Positions 49,517 to 63,207 of a DNA stretch of 64,000 bases are shown one piece after another (within the stretch, counting starts at the first letter, position 1; every line of letters begins with the position of its first letter). This stretch comes from Allacma fusca (taxonomy: Eukaryota; Arthropoda; Collembola; Symphypleona; Sminthuridae). Both the position numbers and the translations under genes were made by a program. A model generated the notes under the pieces. It was given only the letters and a program-made list of their open reading frames with translations, was not told the DNA's origin and did no database searches. The stretch lies in NCBI GenBank assembly GCA_947179485.1, contig OX359248.1, forward strand, positions 25,863,378-25,927,377, read 5' to 3'.

Positions 49517-50110
49517 AAAAATGAATGGTAACCAGTGCGCTTTTAGTGTTTAACATAGGCCCGAGATAAGTAAATTAACAGTATAGTTTAAAAATAGAAT
49601 GCAGTCGTTTTTAATAATAATTCCCAAACAGTGTCAAAACAAGGTTTCACGTTGTTGGTGTACAAGATTGATGTGGGTTGATTAAATACTTAAGAAATAT
49701 TTAAAATGTAAAACTGTGAAATGCATATAACAAGTCTATAAATAAAACATTTGTGTATTTTGAGTAAAAACAATAATATTTGAATAAATTACTTGTGATT
49801 GGCTGACAACAACGTTTTTGTTAGACTTTTGTTTAAATGGGAATTAAGGAAGCCCGTCTTTAGTTTCAAAGGGAGGTAAAAATTAATTTTTCCTGTGGGT
49901 TAAGCGCTTAAAAATTCTCTTGTTCTGGATGGGCCTGATTCAATGCTCGCCATCACATGGCTCCATCTTGGCTATAGTTAATCGTTTCCCATTAATAAAT
50001 CCTGCGAAGATACGGAACAACAACATTAAATATATTTAATACGTTCGTATTCAGTTATTCGAATCAACATTTAGCTAAAACAATGTGTATAGCTCAAAAA
50101 AACACAATTT
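49517..50110. other. Convergent spacer
   Basis: 3' regions of the F-box gene (+) and the Kazal gene (-). AATAAA at 49741 fits the F-box gene's polyadenylation signal. Nothing else is seen. Confidence 0.65.
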
Positions 50111-50606
50111 CTAACCTCGATATTTTTCTTTGACAGCACATTGAATGAAACACCTGTTATGGTAAGTAATGCCATCTGAGCCACAAACTGGAGCATAAAT
50201 CTTGGGACATTCACATTTGGTTATAGCTTGTTTCTCAAACCATTCACGGTCCTCATCGCTTTCTTCGCATGTGTATTTCTACAAGGGAAACACATTCACA
50301 CTGATTCAGAATGTACGTAATACAAAATTATTAATTTCTATCTTTTTTCCACACCCGCAGCTAATAGGCATGCAAATAAATCTGACCCAAAATTATAAAA
50401 CATAACTAGTACATATTGAAAGATAAGGTATTTGTCTATCTTACAGGATTCCGTTTGTACTGGAAACTTTCCTGCTGAGATTGATCATGATGGTGGTGCC
50501 TGGTTCTGTGATTGTGGTGGTGGGAAACGGACGTGAGAGCAGGAGTAACAACAATTAAAATTAAAATACTTGTGAGCAAAATTGTAAAGACGTGTTTTCG
50601 ACACAT
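50111..50606 (-). CDS. Secreted Kazal-type protease inhibitor with His-rich N-terminus
   Basis: Two exons: 50606-50445 and 50278-50111; 109 residues. The signal peptide runs from [21 protein letters not shown] His-rich stretch follows ([13 protein letters not shown]). Exon 2 holds a compact Kazal domain: [20 protein letters not shown], then RCFIQCA. By the usual Kazal numbering the P1 residue, two after the second Cys, is Lys, which suggests inhibition of trypsin-like enzymes. The protein stops right after the domain (KYRG, TAG). The His run might bind metal ions; that is inference. It is transcribed toward the F-box gene. Confidence 0.9.
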
Positions 50607-52755
50607 TTTCGAATTTGTTGCACTAAATTGAAAATGATTTCTCTCGGCAATCTTATGATAATAATGTTTTTATCAAATCCGGTGTACACAGTTTGTATAG
50701 CTGAGCTGAACTGACTCTAAATTGTAAACGCATTTCAAAGGCGGTTAACAGCAACCAAAGGGAACTCGGCTTTTTGTTTTTTATCTTCCATTCGTAACGA
50801 AGGATATGCAAAGAAATGTAAACATTACATAATTCTTTAAGGGCTCAAGTTGTTTGCATTGCACTTGTGTGCGAAGAGTTATTACCTTTTATCATTACTG
50901 AGAACACGTCAGCGTTCTCCTGAAACACCAACCGGACCTGCATGATCTCAAATTCTCATTTTGTAATAATTAGTACCCGAGCGAAATGGGCACACGTTCT
51001 TTTCCATTTCAGGTGTTCAATCAAGACTTACATTTTGTCATTATGTAGTCTAGCGAAGTGATTGGGCTCGTTACAATAACTTTGCATTCAATTTTGCACA
51101 TCCAGAGCACAGAGTTTCCTTATATGTAGTTTCAATTCAATGCAATTTTAGAGAAATACTCATTTGGACTACCGTAATGTAGGTGCTAAAAATGACTTTC
51201 CTTATTGTGATGATATATCCGCAGTTATTACCATAATATGCTATGAACACAATCATCGTGTGGTCCTAGCGTCAGAAAAGTGCAAACGCAAATATTAAAT
51301 TTCCCAATGACGAACAGAGTCAATATTAGTAAGCAAAAGATGATATGTAAATTCCAGAGAGCAAAATCTTTTTAGTATTAATTACTAGCCGTAGCTATAT
51401 GTACATACCGTTCCTAGAATTCCCTCTTCAACTAAATATGTATATCGCTTATGAAATAAAAGAGACACTTAGTGATGTCTTAATGACTATTTGATAAATT
51501 CTGAATTTAGATATTTTACATTCCCCTAAATTGACACATGTTTGTTTATGTAATCTTCCAACCGAAAAGTGACCCCCAAAATTGCATGCTTTGGATACAA
51601 GGGCGTTGCCACCCCATTGTTATTAGCACCATCCTTTCTTAACACTACTGGTTCCATGAAGAAATGAATCATAAATTGTACCCATGATACATACTGTAGA
51701 TCATCCGTAATCTATACTCTAAATTATAAACTGGAAGCTATCGAATTTTCTAAACTATACCAAAATAAGTAGTTGAAAAGGTACAAGTCAACAAATTACA
51801 AAACCGGGGAAAATAAGAAACAATTGAACGGGAAACTCCAGCAATAATAATACAAGATATATATATAAAAAAAAGTACAATTTGGTTCATGAAAACATCT
51901 TGGCTGTTGAATGGGAAACAACATAATAATAAAATCCTTGCCTGCTACAGACACAAGTGAGTTAATGACCTTGGTTTCTGTGGAAGTGAAATAGGATGAT
52001 AGATAAATCAGTTGAAAATATTAATATCCATTTCCGGTAAGGAGAGACTACTGGTTATATAAGTATTGCACAGATTTATATTTCAAATATAATAATAATT
52101 ACTTTTTGAGACTTGCTTTAATAACCTTTATGGAGTAAACATTAAAACTCTGTTCTGCAGGATTATAATAATTTTACCAAATCATTATCAAATTGGTCCT
52201 ATAGCCTGGCAGTACATAGTGGGGTAACTCTTCTACGTTCGTTTCCAACAATAGTGGGTTTTGAGTTCGCAAAAGAGATAAGAGGCTGCTAATAAACTGC
52301 TGGAGTCATTACTTATCTACACATTTCTGATCCTTCAAACCCTAGAGTGCTGTTAGTACTTCTATTATCAGTCCTCAGTAATAATCATTACAATAACAAA
52401 ATTCGTACGCATACGTACCAATAGCTATTGTCAGTGAACAAGTTTTTGAATCCATTTCCATTGTTATGTGAGTTAAAAAAAATTGTGACTCGTGAGACTT
52501 GATAGGGTTCGAATACTTTTATTGTATAGGGTCCTCAATTGCTTATAAATTTGATTCCTAAAGAGCAAGCAAACAGTTAGTGAAAGGAAGTATGAAACCA
52601 CAATAGAGTAACAGCATAATAGCTCGAGATAGGAAAAATGTTTTATACGAGTTTTTCAGCAACAATAGTAATTTAACAATATACAGATAGTAGTATACAT
52701 ATACTGATTTAACGTAGCATCAAACTCAAGAACCGAGGATTTACTAATGTATATA
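50607..52755. other. Intergenic, about 2.1 kb
   Basis: Promoter side of the Kazal gene and 3' side of the next minus-strand gene. AT-rich, no supported gene. Confidence 0.6.
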
Positions 52756-53994
52756 TTAGTAACGTGCAGATTGATATTTTGGGGTGGAGTACGAATATCG
52801 ATTTGGAACGAGATTGTCACTAAAACCGCCGTTGGAATTCCAAGAAACGCCGGCGCTATTGGCACCACCACCGCCAGCAATGGCAGAATCAGAGTTATTT
52901 CTGGGGGGAAAGCTACTAACGCTCATACCAGTAGCAAACTCTTCTCTCATCAATTTCTTCTGCAAAACTCTGTAGGTTGGTTCATCGCAAGAGGTCTTGA
53001 GAGTAGACTGGACAACAGTGCCCTTCTTTGCTGCAGTAATTTTAAAAATTAAATCCAAATGATTTTGAGTAGATTCAACAGGAATGCTTTGGCCGTAACC
53101 TGAATTATGAAAGACAAATTCATAGAGGGCGAAAGAAGAAAATCTGAATTTGGTTTGGTAGGAATAAAATGTTCGGAGTGGAGGCCTGGTTGTTCTGATG
53201 AATGTGTAGTAGTCCTGGTTGTCATAATTGTACGGAACATTCTCAATTCTTTTGATTGTGCTGCTCTCTCGTGTACAAGGTCTAATAGCTCTTTTCTGAC
53301 CTTTCAACAGCAACTCTGGATTTATGACGATATCTGGGTCAGTTGTATTGTAGTAAATTGTTACCTCCATGTGATTACCCATTTCAGTACAATTCACGGT
53401 TTTAAGGACGAAACCCCTGTAATTAAAAAAAAATCTGACATCATATTCATCGAATCTCCGACATTTTTATTGCACTACCAAGTTCCTGGAAGCATTGGAT
53501 GGTCAAATTCCATGGTATTCTGCAACTTAATCTCTGAGGCCAAGAACCTATCCACGGTCACTCCTCTGATGTATTTGGCTAGATCTTCAATACACCATGC
53601 GTAGTCGATCTCTTCAACCTCTACATTGAGCTAGAAGCAAAAATCATTGCATATGAGAACTTTAACAAATGTAGGATGTCGTTAGATGGAAACAAGAGGC
53701 AGTATATACTGTATGGATTTTTAAAACAAAAACAAATTGGTTCCAATATGTGAAACAATTTTGAAATTAATTTTTAGCTGTTATCTAACTCAATTAAAAT
53801 TATTCCTCAAAAAATGAAATTATTACCTTAGTTTCTGTGCAAGATCCAACGGTCTCAAATTCCTCTTCATCATTGGTAAATGTTGTTGACTCAGTGTCAT
53901 AGTCTGGGGTAGTGGAACCATAACCTCGCCACTGTAGTCGAGAGTGGGCTCCGCCAATAACGGCAGCTATCAGAATCCATACTTGAAATTTCAT
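52756..53994 (-). CDS. Unrecognised secreted protein, Gly/Asn-rich C-terminus
   Basis: Three exons: 53994-53827, 53630-53479, 53416-52756; 326 residues, GT-AG and in phase. The start was chosen at MKFQVWILIAAVIGGAHS, a clear signal peptide; an upstream in-frame ATG at 54027 would add 11 residues. An acidic Thr-rich stretch follows the leader. The body has five Cys (GSCTET, AWCIED, NCTEMG, RPCTRE, TSCDEP) and beta-like strands. The C-terminal 60 residues are Gly/Asn/Ser-rich with a GGGG run and look disordered. I do not recognise the family. Confidence 0.78.
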
Positions 53995-55755
53995 TTTAAA
54001 TTTTAAGGAAAAACTTTCCTTTGCCAAGGGTCAGTATATACTAGGGAAAACTTTTCCCATCCTATATTTATATGCGTTAGAAGTTCCGCCTGTCGGAAAT
54101 ACAGACTTGAGTTGTTGCACTTTTCAAAATAATCGTGTGCAACATGATGAATATCTTCAAGGTCCTTTGTGTCAGCACAGCATTCTCATTTTTCACGAAG
54201 CTCTTTAGTCCCTTTTGATACAATTACTTTCGAGCACAAAATGAAAGTCAAAGTGTCAGCACGAGCGTCCAATTGTATGTATGAGTGATGCAGTGACGTA
54301 TTTTAGGTATTGTATTTGACAATATTGAATGGTCAAATAAAAAAAAATATTGATTTGAAGCTCTCGTCTCTTTCACGAGCAATTTCTGAAGGGTCAAAAA
54401 TCCCTTTCAGAAATAAGTATTAATACACACAATTTATATGCATTATTGGGTAATCAATCTAAATATTTTGGCTTAACATTAAAAATGCGACAAAACGGAG
54501 AACTTTAACTTAAAATAGTTTTATTCAATGTTGAAGTTAATTGCCAACATTATTTATTATCAGTAATGTTTATAATATTGACGGAAATATGTATACCCTA
54601 TGGGTGGTAAGCTAAAAAAATTACATAATGATTCATTGTGGCCGCAATGTTAATCCGTAATCAGTACTCACTCATATTTCTCTCTAATAATTGAAAATAT
54701 TACCTACCATATATAATAATCTGAACATTTGAAAAAATTAAATTACTTGCATAAGTAAAAGGATTTATTACTAACACTGTTCCAGACGACTTCAATTCGG
54801 TGATACAGCTACAGTGATAAAGCCAAAACGTCTTTACTGATTAGTGATTTTCTTTACTTGTCGCTTGTCGTAAACAACGGAGCTATTTTGAAATAAAATC
54901 TGCTGACATAACTTCGCATATGTTCTTGGTTCAAGTTCTATTTCTTATCATACAACATCTTAACTGAACGTTATTCCTAGAAAGTAACACAGTTATTGCC
55001 TAATTTCAATAGCAAGGCGGTATAATACCTCATGCAGTGCAAACAATATTTGGCACTAATCTTAAAAGCATTCAATTCAATTTCACCCAAGAATCCTTCT
55101 GAAACTGTAAAGCTAGATAGACTACTTTAAATTCAAGAGATGAACTCAAGAATATCAGTTTTTAATATAGCTTACGAACAAATACATAATACAACCGGAA
55201 CAACGGTAATGCCGCATATCAAATATTCAATACCTATTGCAGCTTTTTAGCACGGATTAGACGTGAATTATTGCGACTGTATAAAGTACGGAAATAATAA
55301 GTTAATCGATTTTAGTTTCGTGGAAGTTGAGACACAACCTTCGATAATAATATAAACTATATATTACTCATAGATCTTTTTCTGTACATCAGGATTCCTT
55401 CATAAATGATAGTAACATTAATCACAAGCAGAAGACTTTCTCGTAGCTTTTTGGACTGGCTACAGACCTCTAGAATTAACTGAACTTGCACGTACTGTTA
55501 TTAAATTAATTAATCCTCAAATTAATTTCTCCATTGCATGACCTTAATCATGACCACTACATATTTCAATACAAATAATATATTTATAATCTTAGTTGAC
55601 AATTGTACAATTTAAGGACAAAATATTACAAAATCCTTAACGAATTACGTAGCTTCTTTCAAAGAGATACAATAAAAGAAATTTATTTCAAAAGATCCTT
55701 TGTGATATAAACTTGACGTTAGCTTTCCTTTGATTATTATGGGATGTCGATGTGC
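53995..55755. other. Intergenic
   Basis: AT-rich spacer; no gene supported. A small hairpin (ATTTCTGAAGGG with its inverted copy) lies at about 54381-54415. The right end holds the BAG6 3' UTR with AATAAA on the minus strand at 55682-55687. Confidence 0.6.
55682..55687 (-). terminator. BAG6 polyadenylation signal
   Basis: AATAAA on the minus strand, about 70 nt beyond the BAG6 stop. Confidence 0.55.
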
Positions 55756-58700
55756 CTAATTTTTGCGTGGAAAAAGGGCACAAAAACCAGGGCTAGGAGG
55801 AGGTTGATCCATCATACCCAACTGACGACGGATATCATGCCGAACTGTGTCTCTCCATTCCTGCAAAACAAACTCCTGTACTTTCTAGCGAACAACACAT
55901 CAAAAGCTTGCCTCCAAATTATATATCTTACCGATGGTATATTCGTTAAAGGACCATCAAGCCTAGTCTCTTCAGGTGAAAATGGAGCAGGTATGTGATC
56001 AAGCAGATTATCTATGTCAGTATCCATAGCCTCATCGACAACAGGGACAGTGGTAGTTTTAATAGGTTTGGGAATTTCAGCTGCTGCAGCTACCGCTGAT
56101 GCTGCTGGCGACGGAGAAGAATTTTGGGGAGGCACAGCAGTCAATCTTTCAGCCATTGCTAAGAGAGCGTTGTAGCTGACGCTAGAACTCGGTTCAACAC
56201 TGGCTCCCGTTGAGAGAGTCTCATCATTCCTAACTTTTTCTTCTGATATAAATATTACACCGGCTGCTTCGGCAGGCATATTAGTACTATCCGCTTGGGC
56301 GGAGAAAAAAGCAAAATATTCTGCAAGCCGAAAGTGAGTGTAACTACGGAAGACCAATGGCATCCCAGCTAAGAATTCTTCCTGTAAAAGTGATGTCAAC
56401 AAAAACTCATTATCCAATCAACCCTTTCGTCTATTTTTTCACTGGATACAAATATTATATTCTACTCACAACTAGAGCTTTCGCAAGAATTTCGGGAACT
56501 CGCTTATTATTTGGAAAGCAAAGACGAAAGACTGCAAAAAGTTTAGACATGTATTCCTCCCACAATAACAGTGCCGAAGTTCGAAATTGACGGTTTGGAC
56601 CTAAAATTTAAAAAATACGAATATATTTTCCAGTGAATAGTTACAACACTACTTTACTCACAAGTACAAATACTTACCCGAGCTGACTATCAGGCTAAGA
56701 AATTTAAAATAAAACATTGTGACAAGTTCAGAAAATGTCTGCTGGTAGGCAATCTTTTCATCCTTCGTTGAGATGGTATCCTAAAAGATAACAAATGGGT
56801 TCAAAAATTTGACTTCGGCAAGAGAGGCAGATTATTTTTACATTCCTGATAACACGCCACACGACGTTAATATTATTGAAAAGATAAACTTATATAATAA
56901 TTTTTTCCAGCACTTACGGTTACAGACTGAAAGAAAGGCATTATTTTTTTAGCCAACCCCCGAGCGCAAGTTTTCACATGTTGGGTATTTTTTACATCTC
57001 GCCCTCTCATTAAATAATTCTGCACAACATCTTTCAACTGGGGCTGCAGAAGTTCTAGCCAACCGGAATACCGTACCAAATCAATTAAGCCTTCAATTAT
57101 GTCAACAGAAGAATTGCTGTCCGATGAAGCAACTCCTGAATTACTTCTCACTGAACTGATATGGGTCTGGAGGTCATCAGGTCTTCGTCGATTCTGAACT
57201 GCTCGATTTGCATGGTGCGAATGACACGATAACAGAACATCAAAAGAAGGTGGCATATGCTCAGTTCTTAGATGACCCATAGGGTTGGGATTTTGGGTTG
57301 TACCACCAGTCGGATTACTGTTTGGCTGACTTGATCTTGGAGTAGCTTGAGTAGAACCACTGGTAGTATTGCTAGCAGTATTCTGGCCGGTAGAATTGCT
57401 TTGATTTTGTGTCAGCTGCTGGGGCTGACTTTGGGTATTCTGCTGTTGGGCTTGCTGCTGTCTTAAATTGGCTTGCAATCCGCCCAGAGACAGGAAAGGT
57501 AACATTCCAGCACCTCCTCCAGCTCCAGCAAGCGCTGGTCCCAGAATTGCTGCCAAGTCAGGCATACCGTTAGACTGAATATTGATACTAAAACCTGGGC
57601 CACCGTGACTATGAAACGAGTTCACACCCGGGGGTGGGGTCTGGTTCATTCCTGGAAACGTAGGTAGTTGTCCCGTCGGTGCATTAGGCACATTATGTGA
57701 GGCAGCGTTTCCAGTTGATCCATGAGGAGAAGTTGGTTGCTGTTGAGCTGTAGGCTGCTGCCCCATATTTGGTTGAGCTGCGAAAGTGGGTACTGCAATC
57801 GGAATCGTTGCTCGGACGACAGTTGACTGTTCAACAAGAATTGTAGCTGGAGCACTTATCCGACGATTTTCAGGAGCAGTAGCAAAGTCGCACATTAAAT
57901 CACTATATGAATGATACGAATGTCCTAGGTAATGCAAAACTTCTGAAATAGTATCAAAAGTGTACTGCACGCTTCTTAGTTCGCCCTGAAAATTAAAAAT
58001 ACACTCAATCTTATTCAAAGTCAGTAATTATTAATTAGAGTTAGGATGAAATTCTCTCTTAATTTACTCACTGTATCACTGGAGTGTAAACGATTTTCTC
58101 GGAGAATATTCTGTACAAAATTCAGGAACGGTGTTAATCTTTCATGGAAAGCCAATAAATCTTGCAAGGCTATGGCCATATCACGTAAACGCGGAGCTCT
58201 GCAATAACCGACAGTTTTTATAAGCTTTGGTTTAATGGCTGCTTACTGGTGATTTATAATTCCTAAATAAATGAGATTTAAATTTTCTACTTTTACTAAG
58301 TAATATCAAATTATAAACTCACTCTGCTCTACGGGTAGCATTCAAATTATTATTTGACGGATTGCCAGATGAGTTTTGACTATTATTTCCTGATACTTGC
58401 GACGACTGTTCCCCTTCCGTTTGTGCGCTTTGGCCACTACCCGTTGTTCCAATATTTGCAGAATTTTGAAAGGCTCTGACAGAACTTAAGACCGCAGCAT
58501 GAGAAGCTGCATTTGCAACTTGAGAAATCATCCGGCCAAATGACGCCGGATCATCTGGATCTAATTCCATACTACCAGCATCTGGAGCATGAGATTGACT
58601 ATGTTCAGTCTCCATGTTACTTGATTCGGTGGCAGAAGCATTTTCAGCCTGAGAAGTAACCCGGGCAACTTCATCGTCTTCTTCCAGCTTTTGAAGAAGG

Positions 58701-60165
58701 CTGGACGCTTTATTTACCATCTCAGTTCCATTCTGAAGACGCAAAGCAGCACTATTTCTCCTTAATCCTGTAGCATTGACGCTCTGCTCGCTCACTAAAA
58801 TATCAATAAAAGTGAACCCCAAAAATGAAGCTCAAACTTGAAGAGAGACATGCATATGCCAATAAGATAGACACAAGACAACCATCTGGTTAAAATGTTA
58901 CCAGGGATGTCGATAGTAGGAATGCCAATCGTTCCCATAATTATTGCATTTCTATCTGAAGGATTTGTACCAGCAGTAATTATGATTCCTCCGCCACCTC
59001 CTTCAAGGTTGAACCTATCATCTGCACTACCAGTATTTCTAGGCGGCTCGTCATTCTGGGTCCCTCCTGATGACTGAGTAGGACGTTGAACCAAATGGAT
59101 CGTATTATTAGCAACATCTGCAAATACCACATAGACACATTTCAAATAAAATCTCCAAATTGTCACATAACAACCCCAATACTTGTAAACATTACATCGT
59201 ACACATGTCACATACACAACCATTCACCAACAACACAATTCAAACAAAAATATCACAAATTCCTCCCACTTCAAAAGTTTGACTTACTATACTCTGAAAT
59301 TTTCTTCTCGTCCTGAAGTACTCTCCCACGGAAAATCAGTCGCTGTTCCACCGCTGGTATGGTTACCGTCGGCGATATTTCATCCTTAAATTCCTTCACT
59401 GTGAGCTGCAAATTGAAAAAACTATGAGAACACAACCTTGAAACTGAAAAGACTAAAAACTATCCCAATGCGGAAACCTCTATGTCCCAGAAAGTTCAAA
59501 AGCTGAAATCCAATCAATAATTACTTACAATCCGAATATACTCAAGCCTACATTCCCTTCTGCTCCTTCAACCCAAGGTATAAACTAAACCATTAATAAC
59601 TATACTCCGATGTCCACCCGGCATACAATAGTCCCCAAAATACCCAAAACGATTTACTCACACACATTCAACCATCCAGGCTATGCCGGAAGTCACTATC
59701 ATTATCCCGCATGACAACTGCTCTAGATTACCAAATAATAGATACGATAGCCATTCAAACTCCACAATCTACAAATCCGAAATCACTTCCCACTTGCAAA
59801 CCCTAATCCCTACAACTTCACATATTTATTACAAAACCTCTCAACTCCCAGCCCTCAACTTCCTTCATTCAAACATTTCAAACAACTTTAAATCCAAATT
59901 CAATAATTCCCATTAAAACAGACCTTCTACCTTCCTTTCCTTCCTAAATTTACATAAACTCATTTCAATTCCAAAAAAAGAAAACCTCTAATCACTACTT
60001 ACTTTAAACGCTTTTATTCCAACCCTTCAATCCGTACTCACAAAATCGAAATACATATAAATGTTAGATTTTGTAAATATATTTAAATACTAATCAACTC
60101 ACCTCTTCTGAAACCGTAAATACATGATTCTTGGCATCCAGCGTTTTGACTGTAACCTCAATCAT
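55756..60165 (-). CDS. BAG6: BAG6 (large proline-rich protein BAT3/Scythe), complete
   Basis: Ten exons: 60165-60103, 59405-59288, 59117-58902, 58794-58323, 58198-58072, 57985-56918, 56780-56678, 56600-56470, 56381-55932, 55860-55756; 950 residues. BAG6 holds hydrophobic or mislocalised proteins for tail-anchored insertion or degradation. The N-terminal ubiquitin-like domain spans exons 1-3 (MIEVTVKTLDAKNH, EQRLIFRGRVLQDEKKISEY, IHLVQRPTQ). A long disordered Gln/Asn/Gly/Pro-rich middle has poly-Gln patches at about 57400-57470 and 57735-57770. Conserved helices then lead to the short C-terminal BAG-like region (EWRDTVRHDIRRQLG). The stop TAG follows FPRKN. The exon 6 donor chosen is GTAAGT at 56917; a weaker one lies 6 bases earlier. 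Confidence 0.94.
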
Positions 60166-63100
60166 ATTTAATGATCAATGTTCCAATTGAATTCCCAACC
60201 CTTCAATTTTCTAAATAGTATGTTCAAAATCCTTCCCGTCAGACGATGGATGAGGTTTCAATTTGATTAAAGATACTTCAATAATAATAAGTCATTCACT
60301 GTTGTATAGTTATAGTGCGAAGATAATTATTACAGATTTGTCTAACTACGCCTCGAATGAATATTTGATCTATAACTAGGAAATATGGGTTTAACACTAA
60401 TATGATTAGAATAATAAACAAATATCTAACACCGATTCGTTAGTGGAACAAGTTTAGGACGTTGATTCTCGTCTGGCAATACTTTTCTTTCCTTATTCAA
60501 CCTCACACAGTACTATATCACTTTGAACGGTACAACAGCAGCAGTAGGAGTACCGTGGTGGTGGTGCCGTCATTTTAGTAGATATAAGTCGATTGTACTA
60601 AAAAAGCTTAGAACACACACACACACACTCTTTTTGCGATGAATATCCCTTATGTATTACAACAACCTACGGAACTCTGAGCTATATGTCAAAGAAAAAG
60701 CGGCTATCGTGTGCTATTAGCCCTTGTGTATGTGGAGCGGTGTGTACGTATGTATGCACACGCTGTACCTATACGCGCTCAATTGAATGTGCTCTGTGTT
60801 CCCTAAAGAGTTGATTCGCTATTCGCTCAAAGGCTAGCTAGAACTGCAGCCTGTTAAAGATCTAGTACTCCATTCCCATTCCCATAGCACGACGTCCCGT
60901 GTTCCGTTATCCACCTTTTGTTCCTCACTCAGGCTGGGAGGTAGCGCCACTTCTAACACACGTGGAATTGTGCTCACCCAGAAAGTTCTAGATTTTTCTA
61001 AAATTCTTGCAGAAGTCATTATTATTGCACATTGCACTTGACATGATGACTATAGAGTTGTGAAGATTGACTGTAATCAGGCAGAACAAGTCATTTTTCT
61101 AGATTAAATTAATGCTGCTTAAATGTTTTTTTTTGTAGCCTCCAGAATGATTACGCTTCTTGGGAACTCTTTTTCAAGGGCGTCTTGCGTGTAGCTCTTA
61201 CAGTGAGCTAACGTTTGCGTTTAGAATTTAATAATTTAATAAATTATTTGTATTAATTATTATTCGGATTGATAATGATGATAATAATTTAACCGCCTGG
61301 GCCCAGTATATAGTAGACTCGGGTTGCAAGAGCACTGGTGCGAGGAGCATTTGATTATTTGACTTATTTTGTAAGAGATAATGCTGGTGAGATTAAAAAT
61401 AAGAGGGAGACAATAAATAGCATGTGTCAAAATATTTTTAACTCCTGGGTATATAGAAAGTGCTTTTGCAAGGGGGTCGCTTATAGTGAGAGTCCTTTCT
61501 TTTTAGTGGGCCTTGGGCCTTATGGACTGTCATCGGTTGCTTTTTTAATGGAGGGTTCTCTGTCAACAGTCGACATTGTCGCAGGAATAAATTGTTGTGT
61601 CGTATCATTTATCATTAAGGACAATAAGTATGCGAATGCTATATATGGTAAGGGAATGATGTAGATTTAGTGGTGTAGTTTGGGAGGGATAAAATGCATT
61701 GGTTGGTATAGGAACTTTTGTAGATAATTATTACTTATGTGAATGAATGTAATAAAGATATGGAGTGTAGACTGTAGAATGCTAGTTCTTTATTTCTTCA
61801 AAATGTTGGTTTACTTTTGTAGCCAGTATGGAATGCTTGGGTGGCTTAAGACTTTTGAATAAACATAAAAGTTTATATGGTGTGAGGTGTGATGGTGTGT
61901 TTGGAAATGATATTTACATTGATTCATTCTCACGCTATTAAATGATTATGACAAGTATGGAATTTTGGAATGCTATTTGATAGTGCAGGTAGTTGTTGTT
62001 GGTGTGTTTTAATAATAGAAATAAAGTAAAAAGAGCTTGGGCAAAACAGGCTTTTAATTTGTAGTCATATATATTCTCTTACACATACACAGAAAAGAAA
62101 ATTCATGAGATAGACACGGACAGAGGAAGTGTTGTTGATTGTTTTATGATTGCAGACTGCATAGACCTTGCAGTGCAGTGGGATGGGTTATCAGTTATAG
62201 CGTTTGGAGATGTAACTGTGTATAAACGCAGACGTTGGACGACTTTCAGGATATGTGGAAAGTTGGAAAGCCAGGTAAAAGTCTCTCTGAAGCCACCACA
62301 CCAGACGTCTTGTTAGGACACAAAGAGCTCAAACATTAAACTGGGATATTTGAAGCTTAATTTCCGAAATTCGTCAAATTGTGACACGATTTTGGCCTTA
62401 TTCCTGCATATAAAAATTAATCAGCATTTACAATAATTAGCATCGGAGAAGGTGATTTTTCAGGCTTCATTTGCATTTTTACGACTGATATTATGTAAAT
62501 GAGGATGCACTTATTGAGGATGAGCATCATGATGTGGTGTAATTATTGCTTGCATTATGGATACGGATAAGTGTTTATAAGTGTTAAATATCTGATGATG
62601 TGTGAGTATACACAAACTGCACGAGGGAAAAATCCTTCCTTAATTGTGTGAAAGGTTTTTTTTCTTACTAGGAGAGGAGTCTTCTTGTATGTATATCAGA
62701 GGAGCCAGGAAAAGATTATTTTTGAAGGATACTGTATGACAATTTAGGCATACGTGCATTTTCGTCAATATTTATTACTTTTTAGTAGCTATAGCAGTGA
62801 TAAAGCATGGGATTTGAGCTTTGCGTTCACTGTTAGTTGTGACTTCAGATTTGGGCCACGCAAAGCCAGGCATGAATCTTTGGAGCAAACATTGCTAATT
62901 GTAAGTGCATACTCAAGTTTTTGGAGACAAGTTACATGACTTTGCTATTCAAGTGACAAATTGAATTTTTTCCCTTGCATGTCGGCATTTTGCCAGTAAT
63001 AAATGAAGTCGTTAAGCCATTCAGGCCTGAAACATTTTTGCTGTTGAGCCTTGTTTCTAAATATGAGGAGAACGCACAACCTAACTATGTAACACCACAT

Positions 63101-63207
63101 GTTTCAAGTCCATGTTTAAAAGGAGAAGAATAATAATTAAAGATGCAAATATGCAATGGGAGGGCGTGTGAAGAATCGTTCAAGAAAAAATTATTGAGAT
63201 AAAATAC
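60166..63207. other. BAG6 upstream region and G/T-rich spacer
   Basis: The left part holds the BAG6 promoter and a short (AC)n run at about 60612-60630. From about 61300 to 63100 the plus strand is G/T-rich and C-poor. An ORF of 108 codons at 61338-61664 lacks any recognised domain, and I do not call it a gene. A non-coding transcript or UTR/intron of an unseen plus-strand unit is possible. Confidence 0.5.
60612..60630. repeat. (AC)n microsatellite
   Basis: Uninterrupted AC dinucleotides for about 18 bases upstream of BAG6. Confidence 0.7.

Noticed and set aside
61338-61664. 108-codon plus-strand ORF
   Set aside because: No domain, no splice partners, and the C-poor G/T-rich composition favours chance open frames.
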